Shown here piece after piece: positions 9,059-18,400 of a DNA stretch of 64,000 nt. The stretch is taken from positions 2,790,001-2,854,000 of the forward strand of contig NZ_AP023287.1 of the NCBI RefSeq assembly GCF_014218295.1, written 5' to 3'. This DNA comes from Mycolicibacterium litorale (GTDB lineage Bacteria; Actinomycetota; Actinomycetes; Mycobacteriales; Mycobacteriaceae). Each line of letters begins with the position of its first letter. Position 1 is the first letter of the stretch. The position numbers and the translations under genes were made by a program. The notes under the pieces were generated by a model. That model saw nothing but the letters and a program-made list of their open reading frames with translations. It was not told the origin of the DNA and ran no database searches.

Positions 9059-10537
9059 ATGGGTGAGGGTCTACTGGACGCGATCATCGTGGGCGCCGGA
9101 TTCGGCGGGATGGGCGCGGCGATTCAGCTCAATCGCGTCGGCTACGACAACCTCGCGATCCTCGACCGCGAGGACGACCTCGGCGGCACCTGGCACATCA
9201 ACCGCTATCCCCGCCTCACAGTCGACGTTCCGACGACCACGTATTCCTACTGGTTCGAGCCCTACCCCTTCTGGTCTCGGTTGTATGCGCCCGGCGAGGA
9301 GCTCAAGCAGTACGCCGATCACATCGCCGACAAGTACCACCTCCGTCGCTACATGCGGTTCCACACCACCGTGGACGGCGCTCGTTGGGACGAGGATGCG
9401 CAGGTGTGGCGAGTGACCCTCGGCTCCGGTGAGACGATGGCCAGCCGGATGCTGGTCACCGCAACGGGTTTCCTGTCCCAACCCCGCGTACCCGACATTC
9501 CCGGTATCGCCGATTTCACCGGCAAGATGGTCCACAGCACCAGGTGGGATCACAGTTTCCCGATGGAGGGCCGTCGAGTCGGGATCATCGGCACCGGCGT
9601 CACGGCGGTGCAACTGGTTCCCGAGCTCGCCGAGAAAGCTTCATCGCTGACGGTCTTTCAACGCACACCCATCTGGGTCATCCCGAAGATGGACTTTCCG
9701 ATTCCACACTGGTTGCAGAAGCTGTTCGTTCGGGTACCTCCCCTGCAGCGAGCTCTTCGGTTCGTGACCGACGGTATGGGCGAGCTCGGAGTCATCCCAG
9801 GAATCGTGTTCTACCGCTGGGCGAAACCGCTGACCGTGGTGGCCGCGAAATTCTCCAAGCTGCACATGTTCCTGTCGATCCGGAACAAGGACTTGCGGCG
9901 CAAGCTCACACCGGATTACGACTTCGGCTGCAAGCGGCCCACGTACCACAACTCGTACTATCGAACACTCGCCAAGCCCAACGTGCGTCTCGAAACCTCC
10001 GGCATCCAACGAGTGGACCCGGACGGCATCGTGACCGCCGACGGCCACAAGGAGCACATCGACACGTTGGTGCTCGCGACCGGATTCGACCTGTGGGACG
10101 CCAACTTCCCGGCCATAGAAGTTGTTGGGCGCGACGGCCGAAACCTCGGCAAATGGTGGCGCGACAACCGATTCCAGACCTATCAGGGCATCAGCGTGCC
10201 GTACTTCCCGAACTTCCTGAACCTGGCCAGTCCGTACTCATTCGCGGGGTTCTCGTTCTTCAACACGATGGAGTACCAGATGCGGCACATGGACCGGCTG
10301 CTCCGGGAACTGCAGCGTCAGGCGGCCGGCACCTTCGAGGTCACGGAGGAGGCCAGCACCCGGTTCTTCGACCGAATCAGCGAACGAGCCGAGGATATGG
10401 TGTTCTTCCGCGGCAACTGCGCATCGTCGCGCTCGTACTACTACCGGGGGAACGCGACGATGATGCGCCCCACCTCCACGCGCAACGCCGTACGCGAGTC
10501 GATGCGGTTCCCGCTGAGCGACTACGCCTTCAGGTGA
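9059..10537 (+). CDS. Flavin-dependent Baeyer-Villiger-type monooxygenase
   Basis: A 492-aa class B flavoprotein monooxygenase (FAD plus NADPH). It has the FAD Rossmann motif GAGFGGMG (about residues 12-19), the GGTW motif, the Baeyer-Villiger fingerprint FxGxxxHxxxW[P/D] as FTGKMVHSTRWD, and the NADPH Rossmann motif GTGVTA. Such enzymes insert oxygen next to a ketone or hydroxylate. ATG at 9059 was chosen; a TTG at 9008 in frame would add 17 residues with no homology-like content. It converges with the methyltransferase that ends the PDIM-type operon (25 bp between stops), so it is next to that operon but not in it. Confidence 0.85.
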   Translation: MGEGLLDAIIVGAGFGGMGAAIQLNRVGYDNLAILDREDDLGGTWHINRYPRLTVDVPTTTYSYWFEPYPFWSRLYAPGEELKQYADHIADKYHLRRYMRFHTTVDGARWDEDAQVWRVTLGSGETMASRMLVTATGFLSQPRVPDIPGIADFTGKMVHSTRWDHSFPMEGRRVGIIGTGVTAVQLVPELAEKASSLTVFQRTPIWVIPKMDFPIPHWLQKLFVRVPPLQRALRFVTDGMGELGVIPGIVFYRWAKPLTVVAAKFSKLHMFLSIRNKDLRRKLTPDYDFGCKRPTYHNSYYRTLAKPNVRLETSGIQRVDPDGIVTADGHKEHIDTLVLATGFDLWDANFPAIEVVGRDGRNLGKWWRDNRFQTYQGISVPYFPNFLNLASPYSFAGFSFFNTMEYQMRHMDRLLRELQRQAAGTFEVTEEASTRFFDRISERAEDMVFFRGNCASSRSYYYRGNATMMRPTSTRNAVRESMRFPLSDYAFR

Positions 10538-10562
10538 GCCGCCGCTTCCAGATCGGCCGCCC

Positions 10563-11396
10563 TCAGAATCCGTAGCGGTGGAACTGGATGATTTTTCGCA
10601 GACCCGGTGTGCGGGAGGCCACCTTGGCGACGCGGCGGTGTCCCTTGGGCAGCCGTTCCACCGTGTCGGCTCCGAACATCGACGTCGCGGAGATCACCCG
10701 AAGACCGGGGACAGCGGCGAGAACCTCCTCGGGGCGGTTCACCGTCCACCCGAGCGTCGACCCCGAGTGGGTGATGACCCTATTGGTCCTCTTCTGGGCC
10801 CTCATCCCGAGCCGGCTCCAGAAGTCGAGCTGTATCTCCCCCGCAGGGAAGCGCTCGACCACACGGCGCAGCAGGGCGACTCCCTCAGCTTCGGGTAGAT
10901 ACATACTCAGCCCTTCTGCGAGCAGCAGTCCCGGACGGTCCGCGGGTATGGCGGTGAGCCAGGACGGATCGGTGGCCGACGCGGACACCAGGTGGTAGTG
11001 GTCTCGCCCGGGATAGAGACGCTCGCGCAGCGAGATGACGTCCGGATAGTCGACGTCGTACCACTGCACACCGGGCCCCGGATCCAACCGGAACACCCGG
11101 CTGTCCAGGCCGCACCCCAGATGCAGAACCACCGCCTGGGGATGTCGGGCCAGGAACTCGCGCGCCCACGTGTCGAACTGGGTGCCGCGAACCACGATCG
11201 ATGCGACCTGGCGCCGGCGCTGCCGGGTGATCGCACTGGCTTGCCAATCGTAATCGAGCTGCTCGACCAGCGTTTTCGCGAACGTGTCATTCAGAATCGG
11301 ATGCGGGGAATCGGCATCGAGCGCCTTCCCGTACAGCATGTCCAGCATCGTCTGCGGCGGTCCGCTCAAATCGACGTGAATCTTGCTGACAGACAT
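10563..11396 (-). CDS. LCMT-family SAM-dependent methyltransferase
   Basis: A 277-aa methyltransferase of the leucine carboxyl methyltransferase/TcmP O-methyltransferase family. The SAM motif is LHLGCGLDSR (residues 91-100), then VQWYDVDYPDV (acidic ribose-binding loop), and LLLAEGLSMYLPE. The ATG at 11396 with an AAGGAG site about 7 bases upstream was chosen over a frame extending into papA5. It is the last gene of the PDIM-type operon, 11 bp after papA5. In M. tuberculosis the methyl group of phthiocerol is added by Rv2952, a different methyltransferase family; this gene may do the equivalent O-methylation or carboxyl methylation, which is inference. Confidence 0.85.
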   Translation of the reverse strand: MSVSKIHVDLSGPPQTMLDMLYGKALDADSPHPILNDTFAKTLVEQLDYDWQASAITRQRRRQVASIVVRGTQFDTWAREFLARHPQAVVLHLGCGLDSRVFRLDPGPGVQWYDVDYPDVISLRERLYPGRDHYHLVSASATDPSWLTAIPADRPGLLLAEGLSMYLPEAEGVALLRRVVERFPAGEIQLDFWSRLGMRAQKRTNRVITHSGSTLGWTVNRPEEVLAAVPGLRVISATSMFGADTVERLPKGHRRVAKVASRTPGLRKIIQFHRYGF

Positions 11397-11407
11397 GGGT
11401 TTCTCCT

Positions 11408-12643
11408 TCAGTGCTGGTACTCGAGCGTGGCGGCACGCAGCAACGAAAGGATCGATTCGATCGACCTTTCTGACGCGGCGTTCTGGACGTGGTGCTCCAC
11501 CCGCAGTTGGCCGGCGGCGATCCCGCATGTGTAGACGTCGACCACCGCGGCGGAAGCGCGATGGAACTCCGATCTGTAGTCGACGACTTCGAGACCGGGA
11601 GGTGTCGGAACGGCGGACACATTGCCGATGTTGGTGAAGATGACGGCATCCGGCAGCCCCGGGATCTCCTCGTACTGCAGGCTGAAGTGCAGCATGGACT
11701 GCTGGATGACGCCCTCGGACAGATCCGTCTGGAGCGTATCGGCGATGTCGTGGGCCAGCCCGGTGAGAGTGGTGTCCGAGGTGATCTCCGCCAGGTAGCA
11801 GGCCACTCCCAGCGCGAGGGTGCAACCCGTCGGCGTCACCGGAGGTTCCAGCAACCCGCGCAGGTTCACCGGACACAGATACGGGATCGGAATGTGCGGC
11901 GTCTGGCGCAGGCGCCACTCCGCCAGCAGGATCGCCGCGGAGACCAGCGAGTTGACGAACAGACGATTCTTACGTCCGAACCGCACCAGGGCCGTCGTCT
12001 CATCCCTGGTCAACCGCCCGCGGGAAGCCGGCACTTCCACCGGTTCGGTGGGTTGCTCTGATCCGGATGAGCGACGAGGCGGTAGTTCATAGGCGAACAT
12101 CGCAGGGATGAACCGGTCCAACCCGGACCTTCTCAGCTTCTGGACGCCGCGCTGTGCCAGCACGGTCTCCACCGGTTCCGGCGCCTGCTGGACCTGGATC
12201 GGCCCCACGTCACCCGTGGCGATCAATTCGGTGTAGCGAGAAAACAACTCGAAGAACAGGCCCGCGATGTGGTGGCCGTCGGCAAGGCTGTGGTGGACGA
12301 ACAGAGTGAGTTCGGCGCGTCCGTCCGACGTCCTGAGGAGGAGGTTCAGCAGCGACACGTTCTGGTCGAGTCGCATGTGCGGCGCACGTTCGCCATCGCC
12401 GTCGACCATCCACATCCCGCCGTGGAGAAGGTCGTCGGTGACGATCTCGTACCGCCCGTCGGTCCCCTGCTCCAAGTGGCCCGCGTACACCGGATAGACC
12501 TCGAGGAGAACGTCGAAAGCCATCGCCATCGCATCGACGTCGAGTGCCCCTTCGAGGAACACGGTCACCGAGGTGAACGTCTGGGTCTCGGCGAAGAACT
12601 CCTCACTGGGAGCGAGCTTGCGAATGCCGGATGTCGAGAACAT
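11408..12643 (-). CDS. papA5: Phthiocerol/phthiodiolone acyltransferase PapA5
   Basis: A polyketide-associated acyltransferase of about 411 aa (M. tuberculosis PapA5 is 422 aa). It belongs to the condensation-domain-like family that esterifies the hydroxyls of the finished diol with methyl-branched acids held on Mas. The HHxxxDG active site is at residues 117-123 (HHSLADG). Stretches such as IRKL.PSEE at the N terminus and LAQRGVQK match PapA5. An ATG at 12643 fits the PapA5 N terminus best; a GTG two codons earlier (12649) has a better-spaced AGGAAA site and is a fair alternative. It sits 16 bp after drrC, as in the PDIM locus. No mas gene is in the window. Confidence 0.92.
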   Translation of the reverse strand: MFSTSGIRKLAPSEEFFAETQTFTSVTVFLEGALDVDAMAMAFDVLLEVYPVYAGHLEQGTDGRYEIVTDDLLHGGMWMVDGDGERAPHMRLDQNVSLLNLLLRTSDGRAELTLFVHHSLADGHHIAGLFFELFSRYTELIATGDVGPIQVQQAPEPVETVLAQRGVQKLRRSGLDRFIPAMFAYELPPRRSSGSEQPTEPVEVPASRGRLTRDETTALVRFGRKNRLFVNSLVSAAILLAEWRLRQTPHIPIPYLCPVNLRGLLEPPVTPTGCTLALGVACYLAEITSDTTLTGLAHDIADTLQTDLSEGVIQQSMLHFSLQYEEIPGLPDAVIFTNIGNVSAVPTPPGLEVVDYRSEFHRASAAVVDVYTCGIAAGQLRVEHHVQNAASERSIESILSLLRAATLEYQH

Positions 12644-12659
12644 CTTCACTGTTTCCTGA

Positions 12660-13523
12660 TCACCCGCGACGGCACGCCCTGCGGTAGCCGATCACCATCG
12701 GGATGGCACACATTGCGACGATCCCGCCGGACCACAGCAGTATTCCGGTGACCGGTTCGAGCACCTGACCGCCGAGAGAGAGACCTCGCATCGCCTCGAT
12801 CGCATAGGACAGAGGCTGATGCTCGACCACCGGCTGGATCCATTCCGGATACTGGTCCAACGGAACGAATCCCGTGCAGAAGAACAGCGCGAGCGAGTTG
12901 ACCAGCACCACACCGTCGACCAGCGTGGTGGTCGGCCAGTACAGCGCGACGGTGAGCACAAGCGATGCGAACGCCACGCCGAACAGGGCGGGAATGCACA
13001 GCCACGCCAACGTCGCCAGGACCCCCTGCTGGAACCGAAGACCCATCAGCACCCCGACGCCGAGCAGGAAGACCGAATTGACGACGACGCGGACCATCTC
13101 CGCGCCGATCCTGGCGAGCAGACCCGACGCACGGTGCACCGGCACCACCCACAGCCGAGCCAGCAGGCCGTCCGTCCTCTCGGTGATGATTGCCACCGCC
13201 CCGACTGTTGCGCCGTTCATCGCCCCGATGACCGTCACCATGGGAACACTTCCGTACAGAGCACTGTGTCCGGTGACCGTTGAGATCGTCTCTCCGAGAA
13301 CGATGTCCATCACCAGCAGGAAGAATATCGGGAAGACGAGACCGAAGAAGAACGTCATCGGGTCGCGCAGCAGACGGATGAGCAGCCGCTGCAGTTGCAC
13401 GAACGTGTGCGGAACGAGCACGCGCAGCGAGTTCTCAACGCCGCGGCGATCGACCACGGGGAACGCCTCGTCGTTCACAATGGTGGAGTTCAGCGGCGTC
13501 TTGTCATGGGCAACTGACATCAC
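12660..13523 (-). CDS. drrC: ABC-2 exporter permease DrrC-like
   Basis: A 287-aa ABC-2 type membrane permease. A cytoplasmic N terminus of about 60 residues is followed by six predicted helices, beginning with [21 protein letters not shown]. Its start overlaps the end of drrB by 4 bp (ATGA). In the PDIM system DrrABC moves the finished lipid across the inner membrane together with MmpL7. It is most similar in layout to the preceding permease, so the B/C naming follows the gene order. Confidence 0.88.
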   Translation of the reverse strand: MMSVAHDKTPLNSTIVNDEAFPVVDRRGVENSLRVLVPHTFVQLQRLLIRLLRDPMTFFFGLVFPIFFLLVMDIVLGETISTVTGHSALYGSVPMVTVIGAMNGATVGAVAIITERTDGLLARLWVVPVHRASGLLARIGAEMVRVVVNSVFLLGVGVLMGLRFQQGVLATLAWLCIPALFGVAFASLVLTVALYWPTTTLVDGVVLVNSLALFFCTGFVPLDQYPEWIQPVVEHQPLSYAIEAMRGLSLGGQVLEPVTGILLWSGGIVAMCAIPMVIGYRRACRRG

Positions 13524-14353
13524 GGCCTCCTCAGGACGATGACGATGGACGCGGGCACCATGACCGCCGCCACGACCACGAGCCAGATCAGCGACGGGCC
13601 GACTGCCGACCAGGTCACGGGACCGACAGCGGAGGTCGAGTCACCCGCCAGCGCGCGTAATGCGTAGACGAATTGAGAAATCGGCTGGTTGCGTACGACC
13701 GGCTCGATCCAGTCCGGGAAGCGATCCGCGGGTTGTATACCGACGGAGAGCAGGCCGAAGATCAGCTGCGGCAGCAGGAGCCACTGCGTGGTGGCCGCCG
13801 GATTCTTCGAGTTGCTGCCCAACAGGTCCGACAGGAACGACAGGACGAAACCGATCATGAGGAGCAGCAGGCAGAACGCCACCGTGTACTCCAGGTCCCG
13901 GTAGAACCGGAAGCCGATCACATGACCACTGATCAGGGCTGCGGCCGTGCCCACCGTGCACCGGTACACGCTGGCGGACATCCGGGCGGTGAGCGGGGTC
14001 AACGTGGCGATCGGCATGGACTGGAAGCGGCGGTTGACCCCCTTCACCGAATCAGTCGCCGCCCGCAGCGCTCCGGTGACCGCAGCGAATGAGATGCCCT
14101 GCAACGCGATGAGCGGCATCAGGTACTGCGCATAGGAACTCATCTCCATTGTGGCGCCCATGATGTTCTTCAGGGGCACGTACCAACCGATGGTGAACAC
14201 GACCGACGCGACCACCGCGGTGAGGACCTCGCCGTTACGCAAGGTGGGTGAGACCAACCGTTTGGTGAGCACCCACCACTGTCCGAAGTTGGAGGGTCGC
14301 GGCCTGGCGACCGCCAGCGCATCCTGCCGGGGTGTGTCCAGAGCAACGGTCAT
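13520..14353 (-). CDS. drrB: ABC-2 exporter permease DrrB-like
   Basis: A 277-aa ABC-2 type permease with six predicted membrane helices, the first at about residues 45-64. The conserved DRFPDWIEPVVRNQPISQFVYALR block near residue 230 is shared with DrrC ([23 protein letters not shown]), the family hallmark. It overlaps drrA upstream (14350-14353) and drrC downstream (13520-13523) by 4 bp each, so the three exporter genes are translationally coupled. Confidence 0.88.
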   Translation of the reverse strand: MTVALDTPRQDALAVARPRPSNFGQWWVLTKRLVSPTLRNGEVLTAVVASVVFTIGWYVPLKNIMGATMEMSSYAQYLMPLIALQGISFAAVTGALRAATDSVKGVNRRFQSMPIATLTPLTARMSASVYRCTVGTAAALISGHVIGFRFYRDLEYTVAFCLLLLMIGFVLSFLSDLLGSNSKNPAATTQWLLLPQLIFGLLSVGIQPADRFPDWIEPVVRNQPISQFVYALRALAGDSTSAVGPVTWSAVGPSLIWLVVVAAVMVPASIVIVLRRP

Positions 14354-15474
14354 GACATCACATCCGTGCCCGGACGCGAGGCGCGACCGTTCATCCGGTG
14401 TTTTCCTCCGCCCGCCGCCGCCGCGGGTGGGGCCGAGACACTCGGTCGTGTGTCAGGTGAGTCCGACGCGGGTGACGGGGCAGAGTCTGACGTCAACGCC
14501 AAGAACACCTCGTCGAGCGAGGGTCGGCGCAACGCGATGTCGGTGAGCTCGATGTCGGCGGCGTTGAGCCGCGCCAACGCCTCTACGAGAGTGTGCACAC
14601 CATCCGGCGCCGGTATGGCAATGCGGTCGGACGTCGGAGTCAACGCAGCTCGGTTTTGTTCGGGCAATAGCGATCCGAGTGCATCCACGACGGCCGGAAG
14701 CTGATGGAGATCTCTCGGGACGATCTCACAGTAGCTGCCACCCGTCCGCTCCTTGAGTTCGTCGGCGGTGCCCTCGGCGATGACGACGCCGTGGTCTATG
14801 ACGATGATCCGGTCGCTGAGCGCGTCCGCCTCCTCGAGGTACTGCGTCGTCAACAAGGTCGCGATCCCGAGCTCCTTGAAGCCGGCCACCAGGTCCCAGA
14901 TCGTCTGCCGGCTACGCGGATCGAGACCTGTTGTGGGCTCGTCGAGGAACACCACTTCCGGACGAACCACCAACCCGCACGCGATGTCGATGCGTCGCCG
15001 CATCCCACCCGAGTAGGTCCCGACCCGTCGATCGGCCGCGTCCACCAGATCGAAGTCGCGGAGAAGATCATCGGCACGTGATTGGGCGGCGGCCTTCGCC
15101 AACCCCTGGAGTCGGCCGAACAACACCAGATTCTCCCGCCCGGTGAGCATGTCGTCGAGGGCAACCTGCTGCCCGGTCAACATGATCGACCGCCGCACCG
15201 CGGACGCCTGGGACACCACATCGAAGCCTGCGATGCTGGCATGCCCGCCGTCCGGGACGGTGAGGGTGGCCAACATGTCGACGGTCGTGGTCTTACCGGC
15301 CCCGTTCGGGCCGAGCAAGGCGACCACCTCACCCCGCCCGACCTCGAAGCTCACTCCCTGAACAGCCTTCACACCGCCGAACGACTTGCTCAGATCGTCG
15401 ACGACCACGCTCTTGTCGTAAGAGGATCCGGACTCTTCACCCATCGGATCTCGCTTGGTCATTGCCAAAGTCAT
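14350..15474 (-). CDS. drrA: ABC exporter ATP-binding protein DrrA-like
   Basis: A 374-aa ABC ATPase that powers the DrrBC permease. Walker A is GPNGAGKTT (about residue 55), the signature is YSGGMRRR, Walker B is VVFLDEPTTGLD, and the switch position has Gln (TTQYLEEAD), which is usual for the DrrA type. It is longer than the M. tuberculosis protein (331 aa): there is a short N-terminal extension and a Pro/Ala/Ser-rich tail of about 45 residues at the C terminus. It begins 12 bp after ppsE. Confidence 0.92.
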   Translation of the reverse strand: MTLAMTKRDPMGEESGSSYDKSVVVDDLSKSFGGVKAVQGVSFEVGRGEVVALLGPNGAGKTTTVDMLATLTVPDGGHASIAGFDVVSQASAVRRSIMLTGQQVALDDMLTGRENLVLFGRLQGLAKAAAQSRADDLLRDFDLVDAADRRVGTYSGGMRRRIDIACGLVVRPEVVFLDEPTTGLDPRSRQTIWDLVAGFKELGIATLLTTQYLEEADALSDRIIVIDHGVVIAEGTADELKERTGGSYCEIVPRDLHQLPAVVDALGSLLPEQNRAALTPTSDRIAIPAPDGVHTLVEALARLNAADIELTDIALRRPSLDEVFLALTSDSAPSPASDSPDTRPSVSAPPAAAAGGGKHRMNGRASRPGTDVMS

Positions 15475-15486
15475 CTTCCACTCGAT

Positions 15487-18400
15487 TCATTCCGCCGAAA
15501 GGTCAACTAGGGAGAGCTCGAGAGTGGCACCGCCTCCGTCGGAATCCACTTGCTCGTATGAGGTCGCTTCGGTGACCAACTCACTGAGCGAACGCGGGAA
15601 GTACTCGACCATCGCCTCGACGACTCCCCGCTCGAGCCGCCGACGGTCGTACCACCAATCGCAATGGAGCACACCAGCAGAGCGGTACGTCCTGATCTCG
15701 ATCGCATGACCCAAACCCGGAGTCTTGTCCCGGACCGACATCGCGGCATCGAGGTCGAACTGCACGGGTGCATACCCCACCGGCGCATCGGGGATGATCC
15801 CCTCATCACACAGGTAGATGCCGGGCAGCGGGACAGCGCTGAGCACTCGGGCGGTCGGAGCATACAGATAGCGCAGCAATCCGAGCCCGATGCCGTGGTG
15901 CGGCACACCCGTCAGCGTGGCGTGCACGTTCTGCAGATTCTCCACCGCGCCGACCGTTTCCGGATTGGCACAGGCAAGCGGCACGGGGTAGACGGTCGAG
16001 AACCCGCCGACGGTTCGGCGCGGATCCACATCGGGTTTGAGCACCGAGCGGCCGTCCCCCGCCACGTCGATCGACACCACTCCCTCGCCGAGCGTGTGGG
16101 CGACGGTCCGACTGAGCGCACCGAGGAGAATCTCTTCGACGGTGTACTGGTAACGCATACGGGCGTGATCGATCTCGGTGGTCTGGTCGGCGGTCAGCGT
16201 CAACGGCAGCCGCGCCAGGTCTGAGACCCCCGGCGGATCCACGACCTCAGCGTCGGCCAGGTGCATGGTGGTCCTGGTGGCGTTGTCGATCCAGTAGTCC
16301 CGGGTCTCGAGCACCGCCGGATGCGAGGCCAGGGCCACGCAGCGCTGAGACCATTCCCGCCAGGTGCCGGTTGCGGTCGGCAACACGATGTCCTGACCCG
16401 CCAGCCTCTGGGCGAAAGCCGTGAAGAGGTCGGTCAGCAGGATCTCGCGGGACGGCGCATCGGCAACCAATTCGAGGACGCTGAGCGCCAGGTAACGCGA
16501 GACTCCTTGCCCATCGACGACGAGTGTGGCGCTCAACGCCGGACTCGACAGGTCACAGCGGCCGATGTCCTCCGCGAGCAGGTCCAGCACCGTTTCACGC
16601 TCCTGAGCGGTCCCCGGGCTCAGCGTTTCATCGAGTGAGTGGACCGGCAGGTCGACGGCTTCGACTGCGGGCGATATGCGTTGCCCCCAACTGCCCGAAC
16701 GGTTCGTGAAAAGTGTTCGCAGAGCGTCGTGATGATTGATCACAGCGGTGACGACAGCGGCCACGTCGGCCGCCGATACGTCGGCGGAGAGTCGCAGGAT
16801 GAGCGGTACTCGCCGTTGGCCGGGGTCCCGCAGTCCCCCTTCGAGGCAACACAGCACGGTGGGAGGCACAGGCAGATCCATGTCGTCGTCAACCGGCGCT
16901 CCGGTCAGCCCGCCCGCGGAGTACCGGGCGACGAGCGTCGCTGCGAGCGTCGACACGCTGCGATTCTCGTAGAGGTCCTGCGGAGTGAGGTCGAGCCCCT
17001 GACTGGTGGCACTCATCGCGACTCCGACCGCGAACAGTGAGTCACCGCCGATCTCGAAGAAGTCGTCCGTACGGCCGACCGAGCTGACCCCCAGGCAGTC
17101 GCACCAGATGCGTTGCAGTGTGCGTTCGATGTCGGCCTGCGCGTTCTTGCCGGTGCCGGCCTGACCATCGGCGCGGGTCGCGGGTGTCGCGGCGTCCGCC
17201 CCCGTCACCGCACGTCCCTCCACCCACTCGGTCTTCCTCGGCTCGATCCAATGGCGCTCCCGTGCAAAGGGATAACCGGGCAGTGAGACCCGTCGCGGTT
17301 GCTCGCCCGACGAGCGTGACCAGTCGACCTCGACCCCCGCGGCCCACAGCTGCCCGAGACCCAGCAGGAAAGTGTCCTGATCATTCCTGTTCTGCACCTG
17401 GTGTCGCATCAACCGCACGGCACGATGCCCGCTCGACCACTTGGGATGTCGGATCGCCGACCCGGTCAGGGTGCCGCCCGGGCCGACCTCGACGACCACG
17501 CTGTGCGGGTTGTCGAGGATGCGGTCGATCTCGTCTGAGAACCTGACAGTGCGGCGGATCTGCTTCGCCCACGTGCCGGGATCGGTCGCCTCGTCATCGG
17601 TCATCCAGGTCCCTGTGACATTCGACAGCAACCGGGTGTGCGGTTTGCGCAATGCGACGCTCGACATGAATTCCGCGAACTGCGGAACGACCGGATCCAT
17701 CAACGCAGAATGGAATGCGTGTGACGTCCGGACGCGGCGTGCCATGATCCCCTTCCTTCGCAACTCGTTCTGCAGTTTCAGGATGTCGGGCTGGGAGCCG
17801 GCGATGACACAGTTCTCGGGATCGTTGAGCACCGCCAGGTCGAGGTCAGGGGAAAGATGGTCGGCGACGGCCTGCTCGCCGATCGCCACGGCGATCATCG
17901 CCCCGGGCGGTGCTGCGTGCATCAAGCGGGCCCGCACCGCCACCGCCCGGATCGCGGTCTCGAGGTCGAAAACGCCTGCCAGTGCGGCCGCGGCATACTC
18001 ACCGATGCTGTGACCGGCGTAGGCGGCCGCCCGCACACCGTAGGATTCGAGCAGCTTCCCGAGCGCGAACTCGACCGCGAAGAGCGCCGGTTGCGTCCGG
18101 TCGGTGCGCTCCAAGTCCGTTGCGGCGCCGCCGAACAGCGTCTCCCGGAGGTCGAATCCGAGTTCTGCCAGGAAGCCTTCGGAGCATTTCTGGAAGTGTT
18201 CGGCGAACACCGCTTCCGTCTCGTAGAGGCCCTGCGCCATTCCCGCGTGCTGAGCACCCTGCCCGGGGAACAGCAGCACCACCCGGTTGGCCGCCGACTG
18301 CGCGCCCTCGACCGCCGTACCGACGAAGACATTGTCGTGTTCGGGCGTTCGCAGAACGGCGCAAGCGTCATCGGCATCGTGCACCACCACGGCCATCCGA

